Of a stretch of 7,115 nt of DNA, positions 1 to 6,414 are shown in pieces; the stretch's first letter is position 1, and each line of letters starts with the position of its first letter. This DNA is from Arcobacter sp. UBA7394 (GTDB taxonomy: Bacteria > Campylobacterota > Campylobacteria > Campylobacterales > Arcobacteraceae). The DNA is taken from assembly GCA_002470185.1 (NCBI GenBank), contig DKNG01000061.1:14517-21631 (forward strand), written 5' to 3'. The position numbers were made by a program, and so were the translations under genes. The notes under the pieces are model-generated. The model ran no database searches. It was not told the DNA's origin and saw nothing but the letters and a program-made list of their open reading frames with translations.

Positions 1-1764
1 AATTACTGTAATTGCTTCATTAATTGAAGATGTTTGCTCATTAATCTCTTCCATTGCTTTTGTAGTATTCTCTGCTAATATTTGTCCATTTTTAACAGAG
101 TCTTTTACTTTATTTCCATATAGTGCCATCTCTAATGTTGTTTGAGTATTATTTGTAATATTTGCAGTAATCTCTTCTAGTGCTGCGGCTGTTTCTTCAA
201 GTCTTCCTGCTTGATCATTAGCTGCATTTGAAATCATATCCATGTTGTTAGATAATGTATTTGCATTTTGACTTAGTATCATTCCACTTTTTTTATTTTC
301 AACTAATGTTTCAGTGATAACTTTACCAAGGCTATTTACATCCTCTTCTAAGGCTTTAATAATACCTTCTAAGTTATTGTCTTGAACTGTTGGTCTAAAG
401 TCTAATTTTGAATAAGAGTTTAAAACATTCATTACATTTTCAATATTAAGATTTAGTGTTTCTAACATTTCATTAATGATTTGTTTTAATGATTGTAATG
501 CTGGGTTATTAGAATTGGCTGAAATTCTTGAATCTAATGAACCTTTATTAATTTTATTGGCAACTTCGATTGTATTAGCAATTAAATCTCTATCAGCTTG
601 AATATTTGCTTTTGTTTTATTAATATTTTCATTAATAATTTTTGACATCATTCCTAATTCATCTTTTGATTCAACAATTTCTAAATGAATATCATCTTTT
701 TCATAGTTAATAAATGCGAAGAAATCTGTAAGACCTTTTTTTACTAAATCTACATCTAATAAAATAGCAAAAGCAATAGTTCTTGCTAAAATTAAAGTAA
801 GTGCAATACCAATAAGACTTAATATCCCAAAAATAATCATCTCTTGTCTAGCTATATCTTCTTCACTAATAATAGTTTTAGTAAGTTTGTCTGCAAGATA
901 ATTTTCTACAATTTTAAGTTTATTAATTTTTTGAGTAATTTGATCAAACCAATATGGAGCTTCAACATTAAAATTACTATCTTTATTAGAATAAAGTGCA
1001 ATTTTTCTCATTCTCTCTACTTCTTCAACTGCTGAACCTTGCACCGTCTTTGTATAGAATTCTTTTGATTCTTTTTGACTTACTTTGATAAAGGCATCTA
1101 GATATGCATTTTGTTCTGCAATTAAAGTATAAAATTTAGATTTCATTCCTGGGGCAAAATTATCCCTAGCAAATGTATTTGTTGCAACTGCTCTTTCAAT
1201 TCCTGCTCTCTCTTTTGATAATAAGAAATTCATATAAGATACAATGTCTTGTGATACTTTTGCACTATTTGATAGCTTTGTAATTGAACTAATAAGATTT
1301 AATAATATTGAATTTGTTTTTGTATAAAAACTAATTGCAGATCCTGTAGCAATACTTTGTGATGATACTTGATTTCTGATATTTCCCATTTGATCAATAT
1401 TTCTAAGACCTAAATCTAGACTAGAAACAAACTCTTTACCATAAATTTTTGTATCAAAATCATTTAAAAATGTTTTTAAATCACTTATTCTATCATTAGT
1501 ATTTTCTCTTTGTGCTGGTAATTTCTGAGCAAACTTTTTACCTTTACTTCCTAGAAAACCTGCTGTCATTCCTCTTTCTTTTTGTGTTTCATGTAACAAA
1601 GCACCAATCTTTGTAGATAAGACCACTACTTTCTCTAAATTTTTTAATGAATCATTATATGTGTATGAGTCATATGTTAGTTTTGCTGCTAATAAAATAA
1701 CAACTAATAATGGTATTGACATAATTAAAATCAATTTTTGTTTGATTGATAATCGTGTAAGCAT
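1..1764 (-). CDS. Methyl-accepting chemotaxis protein with periplasmic NIT domain (3' end outside window)
   Basis: This is an inner-membrane chemoreceptor that should signal through CheA/CheW to the flagellar motor. The minus frame is open for 588 codons from the ATG at 1764 to the window edge, and AGAGGA lies 6 bases before the ATG. TM1 is at about residues 12-30. The periplasmic part, about 45-300, resembles the NIT (nitrate and nitrite sensing) family, with QKERG at 61-65 and KERAGIERA at 184-192, which supply the two conserved helix arginines. TM2 is at about 307-334. A HAMP-like linker (about 335-385) and one or two further HAMP-like segments (about 390-490) follow. The signalling helix then starts, with a methylation-type motif ETAAALEEITA at 524-534. 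The conserved hairpin tip and the return helix lie beyond base 1. It is divergent from dbpA. The ligand is inferred from the domain family only; NIT domains are not all proven nitrate binders. Confidence 0.93.
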   Translation of the reverse strand, partial: MLTRLSIKQKLILIMSIPLLVVILLAAKLTYDSYTYNDSLKNLEKVVVLSTKIGALLHETQKERGMTAGFLGSKGKKFAQKLPAQRENTNDRISDLKTFLNDFDTKIYGKEFVSSLDLGLRNIDQMGNIRNQVSSQSIATGSAISFYTKTNSILLNLISSITKLSNSAKVSQDIVSYMNFLLSKERAGIERAVATNTFARDNFAPGMKSKFYTLIAEQNAYLDAFIKVSQKESKEFYTKTVQGSAVEEVERMRKIALYSNKDSNFNVEAPYWFDQITQKINKLKIVENYLADKLTKTIISEEDIARQEMIIFGILSLIGIALTLILARTIAFAILLDVDLVKKGLTDFFAFINYEKDDIHLEIVESKDELGMMSKIINENINKTKANIQADRDLIANTIEVANKINKGSLDSRISANSNNPALQSLKQIINEMLETLNLNIENVMNVLNSYSKLDFRPTVQDNNLEGIIKALEEDVNSLGKVITETLVENKKSGMILSQNANTLSNNMDMISNAANDQAGRLEETAAALEEITANITNNTQTTLEMALYGNKVKDSVKNGQILAENTTKAMEEINEQTSSINEAITVI

Positions 1765-1770
1765 AAACGT

Positions 1771-1776
1771 TCCTCT
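1771..1776 (-). promoter_or_regulatory. Shine-Dalgarno of the chemoreceptor gene
   Basis: On the minus strand AGAGGA sits 6 bases before the ATG at 1764. It fixes M1 as the start. The next Met (residue 15) lies inside TM1 and would destroy the membrane anchor. Confidence 0.8.
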
Positions 1777-1802
1777 CTCTTCTTTCTACTAATATGAGTG
1801 GG

Positions 1803-1808
1803 ATTATA
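1803..1808 (-). promoter_or_regulatory. -10 element of the chemoreceptor promoter
   Basis: A perfect TATAAT on the minus strand lies 39 bases before the ATG, so transcription would start near 1796. No -35 hexamer stands at the usual distance. That is common for sigma-70 promoters in Campylobacterota and also expected if an activator substitutes for it. No sigma-28 or sigma-54 motif was recognised here. Confidence 0.55.
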
Positions 1809-1830
1809 ATATAATTATCTTAATATCGAT

Positions 1831-1844
1831 ATGATCATGATCAA
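1831..1844. promoter_or_regulatory. FNR/CRP-family-like operator upstream of the chemoreceptor
   Basis: On the minus strand the 14-mer reads TTGAT-CATG-ATCAT, which matches 9 of 10 defined bases of the FNR consensus TTGAT-N4-ATCAA. Its core, 1832-1843, is a perfect 12-bp palindrome. The centre (1837.5) lies about 41 bp upstream of the start predicted from the -10 at 1803-1808, the classical class II activator position. A second 10-bp palindrome, ATATCGATAT, abuts it at 1823-1832. The consensus and spacing are established for FNR. Which Crp/Fnr paralogue would bind here is unknown. In AT-rich DNA a chance match is possible, but the GATC-containing core is less AT-biased than its surroundings. 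Confidence 0.5.
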
Positions 1845-1889
1845 TATAAAAAATAACTTTATATAACAGCACAAAAGTAAACAATTTTA

Positions 1890-1906
1890 GAATTATGATA
1901 TAATTC
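1890..1906. promoter_or_regulatory. Inverted repeat overlapping the dbpA -10 element
   Basis: GAATTAT and ATAATTC form a perfect 7-bp inverted repeat around the spacer GAT. The right arm overlaps the TATAAT of the dbpA promoter. It could be a repressor operator, or simply a by-product of the -10 sequence being AT-rich. No known regulator consensus was recognised. Confidence 0.3.
1896..1904 (+). promoter_or_regulatory. Extended -10 promoter of dbpA
   Basis: TGATATAAT is an ideal extended -10 (TGnTATAAT), with TATAAT at 1899-1904. The expected start is near 1911, which leaves a leader of only about 20 bases before the TTG codon. No convincing -35 is present, and extended -10 promoters do not need one. 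Confidence 0.65.
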
Positions 1907-1913
1907 AAAAAAT

Positions 1914-1920
1914 AAAAAGG
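1914..1920 (+). promoter_or_regulatory. Shine-Dalgarno of dbpA, supporting a TTG start
   Basis: AAAAAGG ends 10 bases before the TTG at 1931, slightly long but usable spacing. No ATG lies between this site and the conserved helicase N-terminus. The next in-frame ATG encodes residue 24 and would remove most of the Q-motif region, so the TTG start is preferred. Confidence 0.6.
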
Positions 1921-1930
1921 CTTTAAAACT

Positions 1931-3295
1931 TTGAACTTTACAAAATTAAATTTAAATAAGAGTTTCTTATCAAACCTAGAATCTTTAGGTTTTAAAAGTA
2001 TGACTCAAATACAAGAACTATCTTTACCTTTACTTCTAGAGAATAAAGATGTTATTGCTCAAGCAAAAACAGGTTCTGGAAAAACAGTATCTTTTGGAAT
2101 TCCTTTAGTGAATAAATTAGATGTAAAAAACTTTAGAATTCAATCTTTAGTTCTTGCACCCACAAGAGAACTAGCAAACCAAATAGCAGTAGAAATTAGA
2201 AGATTATCAAGACATATCCATAATGTAAAAGTTCTTACATTAACAGGGGGAGTTCCATATAATCCACAAGTATCTTCTTTATTCCATGGAGCACATATTA
2301 TTGTTGGAACTCCAGGAAGAGTATTAAAACATATAAAAGAAGAAAATATTAATTTTGAGAATCTAAATACTTTAGTATTAGATGAAGCAGATAAAATGTT
2401 AGATATGGGATTCTTTGAAGATATTAGTACAATTATCGAAGCACTTCCTCAAAATAGACAATCTATGTTATTCTCAGCAACATATGAAGAAGGAATTGAA
2501 AAGCTATCTAAAGGTGTTTTAAATAACCCAACAATGGTAGAAGCAGTAGTAACAGAAAAAGTTAGTATTGAGCAAAGATTCTATGAAGTACAAGAGAGTA
2601 CTAAAGTATCTTTAGTTTCACCTTTGATTTCTTCAAATAAAGCAAAATCTATTTTAATCTTCTGTAATACAAAAATCAAATGTGATGAAGTAGCAGATGA
2701 GTTAGATGCTTTAGGATTAGATGTTCTTACTTTACACTCTGATTTAGATCAAAGAGATAGAGATGAGATTATTACTTTATTCTCTCATAAATCATATCCA
2801 ATATTAATCGCAACAGATGTAGCTTCAAGAGGTTTACATATTGATGATATTGATTTAGTAATCAATTATGATTTAGCTAGAGATGAAAAAGTACATACTC
2901 ATAGAATTGGTAGAACTGCAAGAGCTGGAAAAGGTGGATTAGCAGTATCTTTATACACTGAATATGAAGATGAGAAAGTTGATGACTTAAAAGATTTCTT
3001 TGATGATATTAAGTTTGATAATATTACTAATATTGAAGATGATTTAACATTTAAAATTGATAGTGATTACAGAACACTATTTATTAATGGTGGGAAAAAA
3101 CAAAAATTAAGAGCTGGAGACATCCTAGGTGCTTTAACTGCTGGATGTGGTTTACCAAAAGATTGTGTTGGGAAAATCAATTCAATGGATTTCTGCTCTT
3201 ACGTTGCAGTAAAAAAAGAGTATATCAAAAAAGCTTTTGATGGATTAAGTAATAATAAAATCAAAGGTAAATACTTTAGAGTATTTGAAAAATAA
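1931..3295 (+). CDS. dbpA: ATP-dependent RNA helicase DbpA (DEAD-box)
   Basis: DbpA is a cytoplasmic DEAD-box helicase that, in E. coli and Bacillus (YxiN), is directed to 23S rRNA hairpin 92 and assists late 50S subunit assembly. All motifs are visible: Q motif GFKSMTQIQ (20-28), Walker A AKTGSGKT (45-52), PTREL (77-81), TPGR (127-130), DEAD (151-154), SAT (182-184), ATDVASRG (294-301) and HRIGRTARAG (324-333). The C-terminus from about 375 is the DbpA-type RNA-binding domain, with INGGKKQKLRAGDILGALT at 385-403 and a KIKGKYFRV ending (443-451). This domain separates DbpA from RhlE, RhlB and DeaD. The 454-residue length matches E. coli DbpA closely. Translation begins at TTG. The gene has its own extended -10 promoter and a terminator after it, so it looks monocistronic. 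Nothing appears broken. Confidence 0.96.
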   Translation: MNFTKLNLNKSFLSNLESLGFKSMTQIQELSLPLLLENKDVIAQAKTGSGKTVSFGIPLVNKLDVKNFRIQSLVLAPTRELANQIAVEIRRLSRHIHNVKVLTLTGGVPYNPQVSSLFHGAHIIVGTPGRVLKHIKEENINFENLNTLVLDEADKMLDMGFFEDISTIIEALPQNRQSMLFSATYEEGIEKLSKGVLNNPTMVEAVVTEKVSIEQRFYEVQESTKVSLVSPLISSNKAKSILIFCNTKIKCDEVADELDALGLDVLTLHSDLDQRDRDEIITLFSHKSYPILIATDVASRGLHIDDIDLVINYDLARDEKVHTHRIGRTARAGKGGLAVSLYTEYEDEKVDDLKDFFDDIKFDNITNIEDDLTFKIDSDYRTLFINGGKKQKLRAGDILGALTAGCGLPKDCVGKINSMDFCSYVAVKKEYIKKAFDGLSNNKIKGKYFRVFEK

Positions 3296-3300
3296 AAATT

Positions 3301-3330
3301 AACTAGAAAGTCTTCTTTCTAGTTGTTTTA
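3301..3330 (+). terminator. Intrinsic terminator after dbpA
   Basis: A perfect 10-bp stem (AACTAGAAAG paired with CTTTCTAGTT) surrounds a TCTT loop and is followed by GTTTTA. It begins 6 bases after the dbpA stop codon. The T-run is short and interrupted, but the stem is flawless. It separates dbpA from the cyclase gene downstream. Confidence 0.8.
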
Positions 3331-3406
3331 TAACACTTGATGTAACTTAATGAATTTATTATTTATTTTAATTAAAAAAATCAATTTCTTTTAAGATGAC
3401 TGCCAT

Positions 3407-3412
3407 TATAAT
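3407..3412 (+). promoter_or_regulatory. -10 element of the diguanylate cyclase promoter
   Basis: A perfect TATAAT lies 26 bases before the ATG, with transcription expected near 3419. A second TATAAA overlaps at 3412-3417. No -35 hexamer is present at 16-18 bp, and the region upstream is T- and A-rich, as is usual in this phylum. Confidence 0.55.
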
Positions 3413-3426
3413 ATAAATAACTATAT

Positions 3427-3431
3427 AGGGG
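3427..3431 (+). promoter_or_regulatory. Shine-Dalgarno of the diguanylate cyclase gene
   Basis: AGGGG stands 7 bases before the ATG at 3439. This is unusually G-rich for the region and clearly selects that start, which also keeps the first membrane helix intact. Confidence 0.7.
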
Positions 3432-3438
3432 TACATTT

Positions 3439-5883
3439 ATGATAAATAATTTATTGAAGTTTTTTTTATTAAAAAACACACTTTTTTTAAAAATTATTTT
3501 AGTATTTACTCTACCTGCTATTGGAATGTTGTATTTTAGTAGTGTTTTAGTTTATGAGAAGATTAAAACTTTAAATGAAGTTTCAAATATACAAAAAAAT
3601 ATTCAATATATCACTGCAACACAGAAATTAGTGCACTCTTTACAAAAAGAGAGGGGCTTTTCTGCTATATATTTAAACTCAAAAAAATATAAAGATAAGT
3701 TAGAAAAACAAAAGTTAATAACTAATGATTTATATGATGATTATTTAAATAAATCTATATCTTTTAAAAATCAAACTGAAATTGTTACTAATATAAAAAA
3801 AGTACAATCCAATTTTTATTCCCTTGAGGTAATAAGAAATGAAGTAAAAAATAAGAAAAATAATTCTTTTGAAGCTTTTCGAAAATACAGTTATTTAAAT
3901 GAACTATTGCTAGATAGTATCTCATCTTTAAAACCAATACTTTTTGCTACAGAGTTTAATAATAAGTTTTCATATTTATTAAATTTATTATTTGCAAACG
4001 AATATATTGCAATTGAGAGAGGATTAAGTTCAATATTAATAACTTCAAAAAAAGAAGAGCCTTTAATATACAAAGAACTAATTAAATCTTATACTTATCA
4101 AATTATAAATAAAAAGCAATTTTTATTAAAAGCAGAATTAGATGAGGTTAATAAATATAATCAAGAGTTAAAACTTACAATAGAAAATGATATTTTAGAG
4201 ATAAGAAAAACACTATTAAATAAAAAGTTTGATGAATATCCAACTTTAAATAGTTGGTGGATTTTATCAAGTAAAAAAATCGATTCTTTATCAAATGTAT
4301 ATGACTATGTAACTATTAAGGTTTCTAAATTAGCTAGAAATTTAGAAAATGACGCATATTTAGCTCAGATATTAAGCCTTACATTTTTGATGGTATCTTT
4401 TATTACTTTGATATCTTTACTATTTGTATTAAGAAGTATTATTTTTAATGAACAAAAAAGTTTTAACAAAATCAAAAAGCAACAAGATGTATATAAACTT
4501 TTAAATAAAACAAATAAATTTTTATTAAAAATTGATAATGAAAAATTACTTTTTAGTAAAATATGTAAGCTTATCTCTGAAAATAATAGTATGACTTTTG
4601 GTTTTATTTATAAACTTACAAAAGATAATAAAGCAAAACTAATTGCCCAACAAGGGGAATTAAAGGAACTTTTAAATTCTAAACTTATTGATGAAAATAA
4701 TAAGAATAACAATCTAATTACAAAAGTAATTGACGAAAATAGAAATATAATTATTCCCGATTTTACAAAAGATAACATTTCTGTATTATCTGATGTTGCA
4801 AATATTTTTAATATCAAATCGGCAGCTGCATTTCCTATTACAAAATTTAATAAAGTTGTTTCAGTACTTGTTTTATACTCTAATGAAAAGAACTTTTTTG
4901 ATGAAGAGATTGAAATATTGTTTGAAAAAATGATAAATGATATGACTCATGCTTTAGAAAAAATGGAATATGAAAAAACTAGATTAAATCAAGAGTCTGA
5001 ATTACGTATAGCTTCATATGCTTTTGAATCTAATGAACCTATGATTATTACTAATAGTGAAGGTTTGATTATTAATGCTAATACTGCATTTTGTAATGTT
5101 ATGGGTTATACTAAAAAAGATGTAATTGATAGAAATCCTAACATGTTCAAATCAAAACATCAAAATAAAGAATTTTACGAGAAGTTATGGAGTAAGTTAC
5201 TTAATCATGGTTCTTGGAGTGGAGTAATTTATAATACTAAGAAGAATAAAGAAAAAATACCCTTACGTTCAACAATTACTGCAATAAAAGATGATAACGG
5301 AGATATCACACACTTTTTAGGTCAATACATAGATATTAGTGAAGATATTGATAAACAAAAAGTATTAGAGTATCAAGCCACACATGACAATTTAACAGGC
5401 TTACCTAATAGGCTTTTATTATTAGATCGAATAGAACATGCTATTACAAAAGTTACGAGACATAATATTTTAGGTGGTTTAGTATTTATTGATCTTGATA
5501 ATTTTAAAGAAATTAATGACACATTAGGTCATGATATCGGAGATAGTCTGCTAATTATGGTAGCTAAAAAAATAAAAGAAACAGTAAGAGAAGAAGATAC
5601 AATTGCAAGAATTGGTGGGGATGAATTTATTGTATTAGCTGACTGTATTGGATCTTCAAAAGAAGAAGCTAAATTTAATATGCAAAGATTATCAGAGAAA
5701 ATCAAATTTTCACTAAATAGCATTATTGAAATTGATGGTCATAAAAATATTTCAACTCCAAGTATTGGGGTAACTTTATTTAGTGATGCTTCAATTGGAG
5801 CAAAAGATATTATCAAACAAGCTGATACAGCAATGTATGTAGCTAAAAAACAAGGAAAAAATTCTATCGAGTTTTTTGACTAA
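3439..5883 (+). CDS. Membrane diguanylate cyclase with NIT, GAF, PAS and GGDEF domains
   Basis: This protein is predicted to make cyclic di-GMP from two GTP at the inner membrane. TM1 is at about residues 15-36 and TM2 at about 309-332. The periplasmic segment between them (about 40-305) resembles a NIT sensor, with LVHSLQKERGFSA at 64-76 and AIERGLSS at 191-198. After TM2 there is no HAMP. A helical linker leads to a GAF-like domain (about 360-508), a PAS domain (about 520-640) and GGDEF (about 645-812). The active-site loop GGDEF (726-730), FIDLDNFKEIND (683-694) and the entry motif DNLTGLPNR (650-658) are intact, so activity is expected. RxxD (R717 to D720), five residues before GGDEF, is a product-inhibition I-site. 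There is no EAL or HD-GYP domain. It has its own promoter and is isolated from dbpA by a terminator. Nitrate or nitrite as ligand is inferred from the domain family only. Confidence 0.93.
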   Translation: MINNLLKFFLLKNTLFLKIILVFTLPAIGMLYFSSVLVYEKIKTLNEVSNIQKNIQYITATQKLVHSLQKERGFSAIYLNSKKYKDKLEKQKLITNDLYDDYLNKSISFKNQTEIVTNIKKVQSNFYSLEVIRNEVKNKKNNSFEAFRKYSYLNELLLDSISSLKPILFATEFNNKFSYLLNLLFANEYIAIERGLSSILITSKKEEPLIYKELIKSYTYQIINKKQFLLKAELDEVNKYNQELKLTIENDILEIRKTLLNKKFDEYPTLNSWWILSSKKIDSLSNVYDYVTIKVSKLARNLENDAYLAQILSLTFLMVSFITLISLLFVLRSIIFNEQKSFNKIKKQQDVYKLLNKTNKFLLKIDNEKLLFSKICKLISENNSMTFGFIYKLTKDNKAKLIAQQGELKELLNSKLIDENNKNNNLITKVIDENRNIIIPDFTKDNISVLSDVANIFNIKSAAAFPITKFNKVVSVLVLYSNEKNFFDEEIEILFEKMINDMTHALEKMEYEKTRLNQESELRIASYAFESNEPMIITNSEGLIINANTAFCNVMGYTKKDVIDRNPNMFKSKHQNKEFYEKLWSKLLNHGSWSGVIYNTKKNKEKIPLRSTITAIKDDNGDITHFLGQYIDISEDIDKQKVLEYQATHDNLTGLPNRLLLLDRIEHAITKVTRHNILGGLVFIDLDNFKEINDTLGHDIGDSLLIMVAKKIKETVREEDTIARIGGDEFIVLADCIGSSKEEAKFNMQRLSEKIKFSLNSIIEIDGHKNISTPSIGVTLFSDASIGAKDIIKQADTAMYVAKKQGKNSIEFFD

Positions 5884-5912
5884 TTGCTAAAAATTTAAAC
5901 TTATGCTAAAAT
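5884..5912 (+). promoter_or_regulatory. Promoter of ppiC
   Basis: TTGCTA (5884-5889) and TAAAAT (5907-5912) are separated by 17 bp, and a TG one base before the -10 makes it an extended element. The -35 begins at the first base after the cyclase stop codon. This is the only promoter in the window with a recognisable -35, consistent with steady expression of a housekeeping chaperone. Confidence 0.6.
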
Positions 5913-5930
5913 TCGTCTTTAGATTAAAAA

Positions 5931-5935
5931 AAGGA
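5931..5935 (+). promoter_or_regulatory. Shine-Dalgarno of ppiC
   Basis: AAGGA lies 8 bases before the ATG at 5944, a standard spacing that confirms the 93-residue product. Confidence 0.75.
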
Positions 5936-5943
5936 ATTATAAT

Positions 5944-6225
5944 ATGAAATCAGCATCAGCTAGACATTTATTAGTAGAAACAGAAACACAATGTAATGAA
6001 TTAAAACAAAGAATTGAAAACGGTGAAAAATTTGAAGATATTGCAAAAGAATTTTCAAAATGTCCATCAGGAGCTCAAGGTGGTGATTTAGGTACATTCT
6101 TCCAAGGACAAATGGTTCCTGAATTTGATGCAGTAGTATTCAACGAAGAATTAAATGTAGTACATGGTCCAGTTCAAACTCAGTTTGGATACCACTTATT
6201 AGAAACTACAGCTAGAAACGACTAA
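5944..6225 (+). CDS. ppiC: Parvulin-type peptidyl-prolyl cis-trans isomerase PpiC
   Basis: A small cytoplasmic isomerase that catalyses cis-trans rotation at prolyl bonds. The 93 residues form a single parvulin domain with no signal peptide or membrane segment, the same length as E. coli PpiC (parvulin 10). Family signatures are all present: ARHLLV near the start with H8, the KCPSGAQGGDLG loop (39-50) with C40, FQGQMVPEFD (53-62), and the closing strand TQFGYHLLET (79-88) with F81 and H84. It lies between its own promoter and a hairpin terminator and so looks monocistronic. Its substrates are not indicated by context. SurA and PrsA homologues are much longer and exported, which excludes them. 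Confidence 0.95.
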   Translation: MKSASARHLLVETETQCNELKQRIENGEKFEDIAKEFSKCPSGAQGGDLGTFFQGQMVPEFDAVVFNEELNVVHGPVQTQFGYHLLETTARND

Positions 6226-6234
6226 TTTATTTTT

Positions 6235-6259
6235 AAAAGAGAAGTTTATCTTCTCTTTT
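6235..6259. terminator. Intrinsic terminator after ppiC
   Basis: AAAAGAGAAG and CTTCTCTTTT form a perfect 10-bp stem around a 5-base TTTAT loop, starting 9 bases after the ppiC stop codon. The T-tract is part of the stem on the plus strand, and the A-tract on the other side gives the same arrangement on the minus strand. It could therefore work in both directions. Confidence 0.8.
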
Positions 6260-6373
6260 GCCTAACTTTAAAAACACCCATAAAACACAACTCTCTTCCA
6301 TATATTTTCCAAAACATAATATTATAAATTTAAATTATATTAATAACAATAATAATATTAAGTTCTCTTATTG

Positions 6374-6404
6374 TATTATTTTAATAATGATTATCAAAAT
6401 AATA
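6374..6404. promoter_or_regulatory. 31-bp palindrome with Fur-like box before the binding-protein gene
   Basis: Two 9-bp arms, TATTATTTT (6374-6382) and AAAATAATA (6396-6404), flank an inner ATAAT-G-ATTAT (6384-6394). All share one centre at 6389, so 14 of 15 arm positions pair and only 6383/6395 fail. The inner 15 bases (6382-6396) read TAATAATGATTATCA and match the 7-1-7 Fur consensus TGATAATnATTATCA at 13 of 14 defined positions. The site ends at the Shine-Dalgarno sequence and would overlap the start of transcription, a repressor position. An RNA hairpin is an alternative but would be made almost entirely of A-U pairs. Binding by Fur is inferred. Confidence 0.55.
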
Positions 6405-6410
6405 AAGGAA
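6404..6410 (+). promoter_or_regulatory. Shine-Dalgarno of the binding-protein gene
   Basis: AAAGGAA ends 4 bases before the ATG at 6415. It touches the right arm of the upstream palindrome, so a bound protein or a folded leader would sit directly against it. Confidence 0.7.
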
Positions 6411-6414
6411 AACC

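Noticed and set aside
844..1035. Plus-strand open frame of 63 codons.
   Set aside because: It lies wholly inside the chemoreceptor gene in antisense, has a low-complexity F/I/N-rich product and no Shine-Dalgarno sequence.
3337..3350. Possible FNR-like site before the cyclase gene (TTGAT-GTAA-CTTAA).
   Set aside because: Only 8 of 10 defined bases match, it is not a good dyad, and its centre lies about 75 bp upstream of the predicted start. It is too weak to list alongside the site before the MCP.
3891..5723. Three minus-strand open frames inside the cyclase gene (3891-4073, 4608-4817, 5529-5723).
   Set aside because: All are antisense shadows of a clearly coding plus-strand gene with recognisable domains, and their products resemble nothing.
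6321..6360. AT-only palindrome AATTTAAATT (6327-6336), TATAAA (6323-6328) and TAATAA-type triplets before the binding-protein gene.
   Set aside because: Short AT palindromes and triplets are expected by chance in a spacer of this composition. Several -10-like strings compete, so I did not assign a single promoter or an origin-like element.
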